NCBI GenBank assembly: GCA_963576725.1
Contig: OY755246.1
Location: 69,225,371 to 69,289,370 of the forward strand
Reading direction: 5' to 3'
Length of the DNA: 64,000 nt
Origin: Azorinus chamasolen
Taxonomy: Eukaryota; Mollusca; Bivalvia; Cardiida; Solecurtidae
This document shows positions 1 through 10,825 of this stretch, piece by piece (positions within the stretch are counted from its first letter, which is position 1; each line of letters opens with the position of its first letter). Below the pieces are notes generated by a model. That model was given only the letters and a program-made list of their open reading frames with translations, had not been told where the DNA came from and searched no databases. Made by a program: the position numbers and the translations under genes.

Positions 1-683
1 TGATATTGTAGAGTTCTCCCGATAGACACAATCTTTTTGAAGTTGCAAACGTCGTATGTTACAACTTACAATAATTTCTATCGTAAAAAATTAAGATTTT
101 TTGGCTGTACAAAAGAAGGTATGATTTGAATAGCTATAACTTTACATCGGTCATCTACTCAAGTTATTGAGTAGACAAGATTTTTGAGCTGAAGGTCATT
201 GTGACCTTGACCTTTGACCTCAAAATCAATAGGCATTCACTGAAGTATTTGCCATGACCAACCTCCCTACTAAGTAGAAAGACAACATACCAAATAGTTA
301 TTAAGCAGACATGGATTTTTTTATTGAATGTCACTGTGACCTTGACCTTTGACCAACTGACATCAAAATCATTAGAGGTCATCTACTAGCCATGATCAAC
401 CTTTCTACGAAGTATGAAAAGAGCACACCTAATACTTATCAAGTCACTGAGCAGACAAGATTTTTGAGTAGGTCACTGTGACCTTGACCTTTGACAACTG
501 ACATCAAAATTGATAGGGGTCATCTACTGGCCATGACCTACCTCCCCATTACATATGAGGACTGTACACCTAATAGTTGTGAATTTATTCAGCGGACAAA
601 GAAGTGACTAATGGACGGACGGATGGACAGACAGACAGGTGCCATTCCATAATATGACCAAAGTTACCTTGGGGCTTATAAAA
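1..683 (+). mobile_element. Tandem-core HINE/pearl-like element, right part
   Basis: About three and a half ~128-bp units each hold TGACCTTGACCTTTGACC. They are followed by a GGACGGACGGA-type microsatellite (610-640) and a terminal hairpin (ccaaagttaccttgggg) ending CTTATAAAA. The left end is cut by the window. Confidence 0.65.
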
Positions 684-1760
684 CTAGAACTACCACTAAA
701 GGTGATTAATACCCCCACTAGCACATTTGACACAGAGATGGGGTTATAGAAATAAAGCTCCCGACCGCTATATTTTCATATGTTAAATTATGAAAAGGGA
801 GATCATTCAATCAAACCTTTATCGCAGGTGCAGAACTTCAGATGGTATTCAACAATACTGCAAAATTTAAAAGGTTTTGTTGAGGTATGACAGAGAAAAG
901 CTCCGGAAAAACATCTCATTGATTAAAACAAGGCAGATTTTTGACAAAATTAATAAAGGGCAATTACTCCAAAAATACTGAAGACAGAATTATGGACCTT
1001 GTTCACTGCACTTGTGGTCAATGTGATCTATTTGTAAATGAAGTTTGAAGTCAATAGCTTTTATACTTTGAAAGTTATGATCCGGACAAGCCCGATTTTG
1101 AGAAAATTAACAAAGGGCAATAACTCCAAAAATACTGAAGACAGAGTTATGGACCTTGTGCACTGTACTTGTGGTCAATGTGTTCTATCTGTATATGAAG
1201 TTTGAAGTCAATAGCTTTTATACTTTGAAAGTTATGATCCGGACAAGCCCGATTTTGAGAAAAATAAAGGGCAATAACTCCAAAAATACTGAAGACAGAG
1301 TTACGAACCTTGTGCACTGCACTTGTGGTCAATGTGATCTATCTGTATATGAAGTTTGAAGTCAATAGCTTTTATACTTTGGAAGTTATGATCCGGACAA
1401 GCCTGACAGACGGACGGACGAACGGACATACTAACAAATGGATAGTTGTGTGACTTTTTCCTTTGATCTTTTCTTGTGCGACTAGTCCCACAAGAAAAAC
1501 TATTTTTGGCTCTAACTTTGGAAAAGAATGATCTGGAAGCTAACCCTAACCCTATGTCCCACAACTGGCCAGGTTAATGTCACAAGAAATGGCCAGGTTA
1601 ATGTCACAAGAGATGGCCAGGTTAATGATTTTACTTGTGTGACTAGTTAGAAAAAGTCACACAACTACCCATTGGTGAGTGCGGACCGACAGACAGACGG
1701 ACATGGTAACTCCAGTATAACCCCCCACCCCCATAACTTCACTTGTGGGGGGTATAAAAA
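681..1760 (+). mobile_element. Tandem-core element with embedded foldback
   Basis: The left end, aactagaactaccac...taatacccccac, mirrors the right terminal hairpin ccccccaccccc...gtggggggtataaaa (1719-1759). The core is ~2.7 units of ~163 bp (950-1425; gggcaataactccaaaaata, ggaccttgtgcactgcactt). The foldback at 1439-1673 sits between core and tail. Confidence 0.65.
1439..1673. repeat. Foldback with telomere-like repeat
   Basis: Inverted ends GTAGTTGTGTGACTTTTTC and GAAAAAGTCACACAACTAC. Inside are ctaaccctaaccct and three ~24-bp units of TGGCCAGGTTAATGTCACAA. A second copy lies at 5791-6027. Confidence 0.8.
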
Positions 1761-1874
1761 TGGCATTTACACATGTATTTATTTTTCAATTTTATAACCA
1801 GATTCTAAATAAAGTGCATGAATCTCTCAGAATGCCTCCACCCTCTCCACTTTAATTGTCTCAAAATGTCTTAC

Positions 1875-2209
1875 CTTTAATACTATTCCAAAGTAATCTA
1901 TTAGAAGTCCACTCAATATTTCATACAGTACTTCCAGACGGCCAATCTCGGCCATGTCTGCGTCTTTGTTTGATTTTGTATCTCTGCTCTTATTGCTAGT
2001 CTCTTTAGATGTTGTCCCATCCACCGCATCACTAACACCCTGCTCCATATCAGTCACTGATTGGTCACTTGATGTCACCTGGTCTGTTTGCTGAGAGTCA
2101 ATTGGTTCAGGTGAATCTCTGGTTTCATCCTGGCTTTTCCCTCTGTATGCTTGCAGCAATGGGTACAATGGTTCCAAAATCTTCAGCAGTATTCTGATAA
2201 GTTTCTCAC
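1875..2209 (-). CDS. SAAL1: SAAL1 coding exon 10 (last in window)
   Basis: This 335-bp exon begins SEKLIRILLKILEPLYPLLQ, continues through a Ser/Thr/Asp/Gln-rich disordered insert of about 55 residues, and ends IGRLEVLYEILSGLLIDYFG and IVLK. It finishes in phase 0 at AAG|GTAAGAC. The disordered insert corresponds to the variable acidic region near the SAAL1 C terminus. Because a good donor follows, the C-terminal exon(s) must lie to the left of the window. Confidence 0.87.
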
Positions 2210-2269
2210 CTAGAGGAACAAAACAATATCTTGATTACATTACAATTGTAATAGGACATGCATATGCAA

Positions 2270-2560
2270 TGAACCCTATACCTGACTGAGACACCTCTGC
2301 ACATAGCACAGACCCTGATCAGACGGCTGCTGTAGGAGCCGTCTGATCATGGTTTGTGCTGTTTGCTTATGAAATAATATAATTCTGATCCTTCAGTTCC
2401 TGCCATGATCAAAACTTCCTTTGTTCATACACCATTATAAAAACTTATCCAATTTTATTCATGCCATTATGTCTTACAAGAATATTCATGATGTAAATCG
2501 CTAACTGAGAAGTTTCATAAGATGTGCATGAATAGTAAAGAAGTAATAGCCAATGTTTAA
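2270..2560. mobile_element. Degenerate family A MITE
   Basis: Central palindrome gatcagacggctgctgtaggagccgtctgatc within diverged arms in SAAL1 intron 9-10. Ends are eroded. Confidence 0.6.
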
Positions 2561-2644
2561 ATTAAAAATACCAGTAACGTCAACAACAGCAATGAAGACA
2601 ACCCAGATGCCAGAGTTATGACAATGGCTCGTATTTTTTTCTTA

Positions 2645-3712
2645 ACAAGAGTCCAGTGTGTCGAAGCATTATACGCCCTAAGTCTGTGCTGTTGTAACAT
2701 GCACACTATTAATTTGAGTTGAAAGTCACTGCAACCTTGACCTTTGACCCACAGACCTCAAAATCAATAGGGATCATCTACTACCCATGACCATCCTATA
2801 TATGAGTATGAAGTATGAAGACCGCACACCTAATACTTATCAAGTTATTGAGCGGGTAAGATTTTTGAGTTGAAGGTCACGTTGACCTTGACCTTTGACC
2901 GACTGACCTCAAAATCAATGGCGGTCATATAGTAGCCATGACCAACCTTCCTACTAAGTATGAAGACAGCGTACCTAATACTTATCAAGTTATTGAGCGA
3001 ACAAGATTTTTGAGTTGAAGGTCACTGTGACCTTGACCTTTGACCTCAAAAATCAACAGGGGTCATCTACTTGCCATGACCAATCTTCCTACTAAGTATG
3101 AAGACAGTTCACCTAATACTTATCAAGTTATTGTGCAGATAAGATTTTTGAGTTGAAGGTCAGTGACCTTGAACTTTGACCAAATGACCTAAAAATAAAT
3201 AGGGTCCATCTACTAGCCATGACCAACCTTCCTACTACGTATGAAGACAGCACACCCAATAGTTGTCAAGTTATTAAGCGGACAAAGATGTGGCTAACAG
3301 ACAGACAGACAGACGTCCATGCAATCGAAAAGAGATTGGGGGCCTTTTCAGCGGTTGACAGGTATACTAAGGGCCATTTTACAGAAAAGGGCCATGGCCC
3401 CCTGTTTATTGCCTTATAGGTATCATGGGGTCAGGGGGTATTGAAAAAATACATTACAGGAATGGCCCTTAAAAAACCTGTCGAAGTTTTGGTGTCATGG
3501 ACGTCCAACGGTGTCCAAGGGCAAAATTTAAAGTCGCCTGTCCGATGGGAAGGGGCCATATTGGCCCTAAAGTGGACCTTTAATTTGGACAAATGGCCCT
3601 TTTGTATGGCCCCTTAGTTGAAGGCCTCTTGTCTCAATTCAGCCATCACAGACAGAAAGACGGACAAGTGCCATACCATAATACGACCGAAGTTACCTTC
3701 GGGCGTATAAAT
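2645..3712 (+). mobile_element. Tandem-core HINE/pearl-like element
   Basis: The left end acaagagtccagtgtgtcga carries ATTATACGCCC. The right end is a hairpin ccgaagttaccttcgg followed by GCGTATAA, forming subterminal inverted repeats. The core (2720-3290) is four units of ~125 bp with TGACCTTGACCTTTGACC. A GGCCC-rich secondary insertion lies at 3330-3650. Confidence 0.65.
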
Positions 3713-4683
3713 AACAAAACAAACCCAGACAAGCTAAAACTGCTAATCTATAATTCTGCAGGAGAAGCAAGGACAAAATCTCGTTCACAGACGGACAGAT
3801 AGATTCCTGCTCATGTTTCATCTTGTCAAGTAAGTGATCTTTCACTTTGATTAAATCTACCAAAAATGAGCATATACTTGAGAAAAGGAAATTTTCAGAA
3901 TTGTGTAGTTTTGAAACCATTGTGATAAATAGAGGCGTCACTATGTGGGAATGGTTTAATATTCTGGTGTTATGATTAACGGTCTAACAAGAAAATCTAC
4001 CACATGACAACAGTAGTGTTGTAACTAACATCTACCATTAAACAAGACTGTCAGAAATAGTCAATATTTGTTTTTTGACCTGCCAGAGTTGACACAAATT
4101 GTAGATGATATTTGTTAACATTATGGATCCAGATATGATGTGTAGTGCCTTCATTTTCACATCCAGGTCCAAACTGATGGACACATTTGAAAATTTGAAG
4201 TGGAACAAAAGTGCCAAACTGAAACAAAATACACCCATTTGGGACACAACTCCACAGTGACTGCAAACAAAGGGCCATAACTCCAAAGTGACTGAAGCAG
4301 TATAACTGGACCAATATATCATGCTCATAGATATTGCTTTCAAGATTGGTAAATATTGGACAAGTTCCACAAGTTCGACAGCAGATAACTTCACAGGGTG
4401 CTACCTCCATGAGTGAAAACTGTCTGAATATGGGCATATGATTTTTTTTTACATCTTGACCCTTTCCTTTTTCATGCCTTCAGCAAACAGAGAAGACCAA
4501 GATCAGACAATAAAGGAGCTGTGTGATCAGGGTCTGCTCTGGTTGCTTATGGAAATTTATAGATCTGATTTTACAGTTTCCACTATGGTGAAAAAATTAC
4601 TTCTTCATATTCCATTTTATTGATTCTGTCCATGAATATTAATGATAAAATCTTGAATAAATGTTAAACAGGTAAAAGGATAA
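3713..4683. other. Intron with MITE remnants
   Basis: A family B half-element at about 3830-3960 (caaaaatgagcat...ggaatggttta) and a degenerate family A copy at about 4450-4660 (gaccctttcctttttc...gatcagggtctgctct). Between them is unannotated intron sequence. Confidence 0.5.
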
Positions 4684-6101
4684 ACAAGAGATGTCACAGT
4701 CACGTGACAAATGCCCCCAAAAATTGTACCCTGTGACCTTGACCTTTGACCTATGGACCAGGGAGTTGACACATCGTCTTTGTGTGGTGAACATTTGTGC
4801 TAGGTTCCTTTGAAATCCATTCACAGATAAACAAGTAATTGTACCCTGTGACCTTGACCTTTGACATATGGACCAGGGAGCTGAACGAGACACATCGTCT
4901 TTGTCTGGTGAACATCTGTGCCAAGTTATATTGAAATCCATTGATAGATAAAGATGTTACAAACAGGACACCAAATTTGTGACAAAGTAATTGTACCCTG
5001 TGACCTTGACCTTTGACCCATGGACCAAGGAGTTGAAAGCGACACATCATCTTTGTCTGGTGAACATTTGTGCCAAATCATATTGAAATCCATTGATATA
5101 TAAAGAAGTAACAGACCGGACACGAAATTTGTGACAAAGTAATTGTACCCTGTGACATTGACCTTTGACCCATGGACCTGGGAGTTGAACGTGACACATC
5201 GTCTCTGCCTGGTGAACATTTGTGTGAAGTTATATTGAAATCCATTGATAGATGAAGAAGTTACAGACCGGACACGAAATTTGTGACAAAGTAATTGTAC
5301 CCTGTGACCTTGACCTTTGACCCATGGACCAGGGAGTTGAACGCGACACATCGACTCTGTGTGTTGAACATTTGTGGCAAGTTATATTGAAATCCATTGA
5401 AAGATGAAGAAAATACCGACCGGACACGAAATTTGTAACAAAGTAATTGTACCCTGTGACCTTGACCTTTGACCCATGGACCTGGGAGTTGAACGCGACA
5501 CATCGTCTCTGTCCGGTGAATATTTGTGTGAAGTTATATTGAAATCCATTGATAGATGAAGAAGTTACAGACCAGACACGAAATTTGTGACAAAGTAATT
5601 GTACCCTGTGACCTTGACCTTTGACCCATGGACCAGGGAGTTGAACACGACACATCGTCTCTGTCTGGTGAACATTTGTGGCAAGTTATATTGAAATCCA
5701 TTGATTGATGAAGAAGTTACAGACCGGACACGAATTTTGGACGGACGGAAGGACAGACGGACGGACAGACGGACGGACATGCTAACAAATGGGTAGTTGT
5801 GTGACTTTTTCCTTTGATCTTTTCTTGTGTGACTAGTCCCACAAGAAAAACTATTTTTGGCTCTAACTTTGGAAAAGAATGATCTGGAAGCTAACCCTAA
5901 CCCTAACCCTATGTCCCACAACTGGCCAGGTTAATGTCACAAGAAATGGCCAGGTTAATGTCACAAGAGATGGCCAGGTTAATGATTTTACTTGTGGGAC
6001 TAGTTAGAAAAAGTCACACAACTACCCTTTGGTGAGTGCGGACGGACAGACGGAAGGACGGACAATGCGACTACTATATGCCCACCGTTGGGGGCATAAA
6101 A
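4684..6101 (+). mobile_element. Tandem-core element with about seven 150-bp units
   Basis: The left end aacaagagatgtcac...atgcccccaaa pairs with the right terminal ttgggggcataaaa. The core at 4725-5740 repeats a ~150-bp unit (accctgtgaccttgaccttt, ggaccagggagttgaacgcg, attgaaatccattgatagat). Then come a GGACGGACAGAC microsatellite (5740-5780) and the foldback 5791-6027. Long overlapping frames here are repeat artefacts. Confidence 0.75.
5791..6027. repeat. Foldback with telomere-like repeat, second copy
   Basis: Same structure as 1439-1673, with ctaaccctaaccctaaccct (three and a third units of the vertebrate/mollusc telomere repeat complement) inside. Confidence 0.8.
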
Positions 6102-6147
6102 ATTATATTGAACTGCATGCTCAGTGATATGTGAGAATTAGACTTAC

Positions 6148-6318
6148 TGTTACAGACATCCCCAAGCTGGTCCGGCAGCAGTGTTGTCACGAGGATGTTG
6201 AGGACGGACAGTGCTGAGGTCAAAGGCTCCTCCTTCTGATCTACACCCACTATCTCGTACTCACACACAATGTTTAGATACTTCATAATTTTCTTGGACA
6301 GCCTGCTCCCATGCTCCA
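6148..6318 (-). CDS. SAAL1: SAAL1 coding exon 9
   Basis: The exon is 171 bp and encodes 56 full codons: VEHGSRLSKKIMKYLNIVCE, then an acidic loop, then LTSALSVLNILVTTLLPDQ. This agrees with a HEAT-like repeat of SAAL1. The acceptor is cttcag and the donor A|GTAAGTC. Codon phase fits exons 8 and 10. Confidence 0.86.
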
Positions 6319-6341
6319 CTGAAGTGATCAAAGATGTAAAG

Positions 6342-6456
6342 CATCAGTAAAACTCGACACAATCTACAGCATTAGTAAAACTCGATACAATCTACAGCAT
6401 TACATCAGTAAAACTCGATACAATCTACAGTAAAACTCGATACAATCTACAGCATT
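6342..6456. repeat. ~28-bp minisatellite in SAAL1 intron 8-9
   Basis: Four irregular units of agtaaaactcgatacaatct followed by acagcatta, some lacking the tail. It starts 24 bp upstream of the exon acceptor. Confidence 0.8.
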
Positions 6457-6685
6457 ACTACTATTTTCAGACCCAACCTCTTTGAATAAAACTAATGAAA
6501 AGAAGCATTTACAGTTTGATATCTCAAACTTGGATAACTCTAACTTCAGGATAACTCGAACTAAAAGTTTGGTCTTTCCAAAATTTACAGTACAGAATTG
6601 TTCTAAAATGTAGAATCTAAAATTTAGAATATTAAATATAGAACTGGGAAAGGGTTAAGCAAGTGAAGAGATAAAACGGTCTGAC

Positions 6686-6768
6686 CTAAAGCTTCAACTC
6701 CGGGCTCTGTGGTAGAAAAGCTCTGGAATATATGCAGATAAACCTCTAAAGCCTCACTATGGTTACTC
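6686..6768 (-). CDS. SAAL1: SAAL1 coding exon 8
   Basis: The exon is 83 bp and encodes SNHSEALEVYLHIFQSFSTT followed by EPGVEAL, which corresponds to the family's LDVYMHI-like helix. It enters and leaves after one codon base, with acceptor gatttcag and donor G|GTCAGA. The longer frame around it is intron read-through. Confidence 0.85.
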
Positions 6769-6839
6769 CTGAAATCACAGAGAATACAGTAAAATCCCTC
6801 TAATGTGACCATTTAATGGATAAACATAGCTGTCTTTAT

Positions 6840-6970
6840 AAGCAGGTGGCTGCTTAATGCAGGAGTAACACAGAAAGCTTTCTGCATAACTTTCGTCCTG
6901 CATTAAGCTACCACCTGTCTCTGGCACCCAGAATTATGCCCCTTTTTGGTAGTCCTATTAGAGGGGTTTT
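6840..6970. repeat. Foldback MITE, 'cttaatgcagg' family
   Basis: Inverted arms ggtggctgcttaatgcagga and tcctgcattaagctaccacc around agaaagctttct. Related copies lie at 7340-7430, 8594-8760, 22940-22995, 41430-41492, 50440-50530 and 62405-62465. Confidence 0.7.
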
Positions 6971-7224
6971 ACTGTACACATAAAAACAATGGCTAATATC
7001 ACCCTGTGAGGATTTGTGATGATCTATACAAATTTAATATCTGATCTAGGTCCAAGGTCATAAAACTTCCAAGCCATTCTCAAGCATCTGATTGGTCAAA
7101 ATTCGAGTAATCTCAAAATCTGGCCAATCGGATGCTTGAGAATGAACTCAAACTCAAGAAAAACCTTTAATAACTTCAGGGTCGGGTTACTGAGAATCTA
7201 ACAGGATCTTACTTGTTAACAAAT

Positions 7225-7540
7225 ACAGTTGAACTTCGATATCTCAAACTCGGATAACTTGAACTTCGGGAGTTTGGTCCTTCAAACGTTTACAATACAG
7301 AATTGTTCTAGAAGTATCACTACGCATATCCAGATACACATGTGAGAGCTTAATGCAGGTCGAAAGTAATTCTGGAAGCTCCTACAGAGGCTGTCATCAT
7401 TATTTTTTACCTGCATTAAGTTGGGAACATGAGAAATTGTTCAGATTACAAATCGGATGATTTGAACCTCAATTATCTTTTATGGTCCCCTGAATTTTTA
7501 TGGCCCCTTGAAGTTTGAGATATCATTTCCTACTCACTTG
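7225..7540. repeat. Foldback element with gaacttcgatatctcgaac-type arms
   Basis: Left arm gttgaacttcgatatctcaa and right arm gaagtttgagatatcat, with a cttaatgcagg palindrome in the middle. Partner copies are at 6500-6610 (left arm only) and 41287-41590 (best preserved). Confidence 0.65.
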
Positions 7541-7589
7541 CTCAATAATCATGGATAGCTTCCATTTCTCTGGTACAGGTATATTCTTT

Positions 7590-8097
7590 GCATGCTAGCT
7601 GCTTATTTGTGATAACCTATGAAAAGCAGTCATGATCCAGTTGAGATACAGAGTAACTTGAGATCTCATCCAAACTTTACGACACCAAATGTATTTTTGA
7701 AGAAATAAAAGAAAATGTGTCCATGGGACACAGATGCCCCGCCAGGAAAATTCAATCAAAGTGAGGGCAAACAGAAGTAGATGAATGACAGACCTGGAAA
7801 GGGGAGAAACAGTACAACTCACTATAATTATGCTTCCTACCAAATATCAAATCATTCCAGCATACACAAGCCAAGAAATCTTTGATGAAAATTTTGTCAT
7901 TAAACAATCATTAAAATTCAATCAAAGTGATGGCAAACAGGAAGTAGATGAACGACAGGCCTGAAAAGGGGAGGCACGGAACAACTCACTATGATCATGC
8001 TTCTGACCAAATATCAAATCATTCCAACATACACAAGCCAAGAAAGGTAAAAGGGTAAAACTTAATGCCCCCGTTGCCTAAAGGCGGGGGCATAAAA
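7590..8097 (+). mobile_element. Tandem-core element, right part
   Basis: Two ~175-bp units at 7740-7865 and 7917-8047 (attcaatcaaagtgagggca; caaatatcaaatcattccag) end at a strong hairpin tgcccccgttgcctaaaggcgggggca followed by TAAAAAG. Confidence 0.6.
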
Positions 8098-8593
8098 AGG
8101 ATGAAAAATTAATCCTCAGAATTACAGCAGACAACATTTTTGCAGATATTTCTTTAACTGGTGGGAGACAATATTAATCAAACAATTATCAAATTAATAC
8201 ATATCAATAGTTTCATTAATATGCAAAGAGGAAAATCAAAATACAACACTTTGATCCCAATTACAACCCTCTAATGGTATATCTTCCCAAATCCACTATT
8301 AAAATCAAAGTCCCGACTCTTTTATGCAACCAAAAAAGTACTGCAAGCAGATGCTATAATTTGTCTTTTGTCAAGAAAACGTTTTCAACCATTTAACCAA
8401 CATTTAACCAACAGAGATGCATTTTAATGCACTTGTAAATGGTGTTGATCCAGATCAGAAAGCTCTTTGGACTTGTCTGGTCAGTGTCTGCTCTACTTAA
8501 TTTATGAAAATATACAGATCTGATTCTACAGTTTCTGCCACGGTTAAAAATTCCGTTCCTCCTAATGCTATGATAAATATTCAGAAAATGAAT

Positions 8594-8760
8594 ACAGTAA
8601 AACCCCGCTAATGCCACGGCCTATAATTCTGGATGCTAGATGCAGGTGGTAGCTTAATGCAGGACAAAAGTAATGCAGAAAGCTCCACAGGGAGCTTTCT
8701 GCATTACTTTTGTCCTGCATTAAGCAACCACCTGCTTATAGAGACACCAATGTTTATTCA
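8594..8760. repeat. Foldback MITE, 'cttaatgcagg' family, well preserved
   Basis: Arms of ~45 bp (ggtggtagcttaatgcagga ... tcctgcattaagcaaccacc) around gaaagctccacagggagctttc, preceded by acagtaaaaccccgctaatg. Confidence 0.8.
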
Positions 8761-9784
8761 TTAAGTGGTCGCATCATAATTTCTTATACGCATATTCATC
8801 AAGTACAGGTTAGCCCTTTCCTTCATATAAACATGTTTTAACGCATTTGCAAAACAACTAGACCAAGATCAGACGGCTCGGAGCCCTGTTTTCTAATAGA
8901 AATTTGATAGATCTATTTCTTTACTTTCTAAAATGGCTCATATACCGTCGCAAATTTCAAATTATAGTAGGATTAACCCTATTCTAACGCAATCTTAACA
9001 CGAAAAATGCCAAATTGGTGTTATTTCCCATGCGCGCAGGTGATTAAATTAGTGATCAGGCAAGAAATAGTGCCCAATTTCTCTCAGATTTCTTAAAATA
9101 ACTGGATTTTTTCACCCTGGTTTACACAAAGTCAAAACACCGGGCCAATTGTAAGTTCACAATTACATTTGTCATGAATAATTATGTGACAGCTAATTCA
9201 CATGTTCAATACACATTCAATACACATGTCAGGAAAAGTAACCTTATCTTAGTCTTTGGCGCCATTCGCAAAAATAACATCTGTAACAATGACGTCACGT
9301 TATAATGTTATGTTTGAATAGTATGATAAATATCGTTGAATCTGGATCACAACGCTTAGAGTATCTCAATAATTCTCCACTTGACATATAAGAGACCGGT
9401 CAAGTTGTGACAAACAATGAAAACTAATAACTTTCAAAATACCGGACTGAACTTGAATATATGTCAGTGTATGCATACGAATTTACCAGTAGATCTAATT
9501 GTTAGTTAAACAAAACACATTGATATATTTACAGGCTAATGCTGTAAATCGGCTGTTTTCGATTGGCTGAATTTGCGACATATAAAACTTTTTATATGCC
9601 GCAAATTTGGTGACATGAGCCAATCAGATTGCAGGAATGAGCCAATCAGATTGCAGGAAATTGACAGATTGCATTAGAATATCATTTTATTGCTTCATGC
9701 CATGCAAGTAGTCCACACTTGTGTACTCTAAATGGTGGCATCGATCTACTTTTGGTTTTGAAAATATTCGGCATCATTTCTGTC
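8761..9784. other. SAAL1 intron sequence
   Basis: A 5' half of a family A MITE at 8811-8960, then unannotated AT-rich DNA with a short inverted repeat at 9557-9640 (gattggctgaatttgcgaca ... gccgcaaatttggtgacatg). Confidence 0.5.
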
Positions 9785-10023
9785 TTAACCCTTTCCTTTA
9801 TGTAAACATGTTTTCACACATTTGCAAACAGAGTAGACCCAGATCAGACAGCTCCCATAGAAGTTGTCAGATAAGGGTCTGCTGTTTGTTAAGGGAATTT
9901 GATAGATCTGTTTCTTTAGTTTCTAAAATGGTTACAATGGTTATATTTCATTATAACATCTTTTGCCATGAATATTCACTAGGTATTGATATTTGGCATA
10001 AAGCAGAACAGAGAAAGGGTTAA
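9785..10023. mobile_element. Family A MITE, full length
   Basis: TTAACCCTTTCCTTT...AGAGAAAGGGTTAA, with a diverged central palindrome (gacagctcccatagaagttgtc). Confidence 0.85.
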
Positions 10024-10273
10024 CAGCTCATTGATGAGACTAGCCAGGAAACCTGGTTATACTTATTACTAATGCAGTAAATGTTCCAAAACTAAAATGT
10101 ATCCCTGCAGAATTACAATTTAACATCAGTTTTCTTTTAATTTCATGCTTTAGGGCTCATCAATTCAGTTTAGGACTCATAGTTTTCCTGTGGGACTCAT
10201 TGTTTCCAGATATGTGAGTCCTGGGACCTATGGTTAAAATTTCTAGATTAATCACTGTACATTTTCTTCATAC

Positions 10274-10397
10274 CCTATTTGTTCCGTGGCCTCCAGAAGG
10301 GAATGTATAAAGCCTACTGTTGCCCAGGATACACCAAGGTCAGGTTCAAGGTCAAGCAGAACATCCACCAACTCTGCAGAGTTCTTAAGCAGGTCAC
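10274..10397 (-). CDS. SAAL1: SAAL1 coding exon 7
   Basis: The exon is 124 bp and enters with two bases that complete the codon from exon 6. It encodes CDLLKNSAELVDVLLDLEPD followed by LGVSWATVGFIHSLLEATEQ, the helical repeat expected after SSSTN. The acceptor is attcag and the donor GG|GTATGA. Confidence 0.86.
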
Positions 10398-10825
10398 CTG
10401 AATAACAAGCAAAAGGGTTAGTTATTTGAATGCTGACTATTCCGACTAGAGTTGATCAGTGTTGAACTACAGAGTCAGTTCAGTGTGAGAGGATTATACT
10501 GGCTAGAGGAACTTCAATAACAAACAGTGCAGCTTTGGGGGAAAAAGAACACATTATTTTGGGCATAGGGGAAGAGCATATGTGGATACCAATGCTGTAC
10601 TGTTACTGTTAAAAAGAGGTATTATAAAGGATCATAATATTTGATGAGTAATTGTCCCTTACCAGACAGTAGTCATTGTGTTGATGAACAAGAGTGTGAT
10701 GTTTGATAGGAATAAGTACACTGATATCAAAACTATGACAACATGTCAAAGCTTTTGCACAATGCTGCAACCCACGATGATGACAACACCAAAGTTATGA
10801 CTCTTCTTAGACTAAATCTTCTTTG
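10398..10825. other. SAAL1 intron, nothing recognised
   Basis: Non-repetitive intron sequence between exon 7 and the tandem-core element. Confidence 0.5.

Noticed and set aside
4038..4437. Two overlapping minus-strand frames of 118 and 128 codons
   Set aside because: No splice logic, motif or family resemblance, and they overlap each other in different frames. They do not fit the SAAL1 exon chain.
5891..5912. Telomere or internal telomeric site
   Set aside because: Only two to three repeat units, located inside a repeated foldback module, so not a chromosome end.
4639..5921. A series of overlapping minus-strand frames of 80-141 codons (CRVQLPGPWVKGQGHRVQLL type)
   Set aside because: They are translations of the ~150-bp tandem unit of a non-coding element. 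The same residues recur in each copy and frame shifts follow unit changes.
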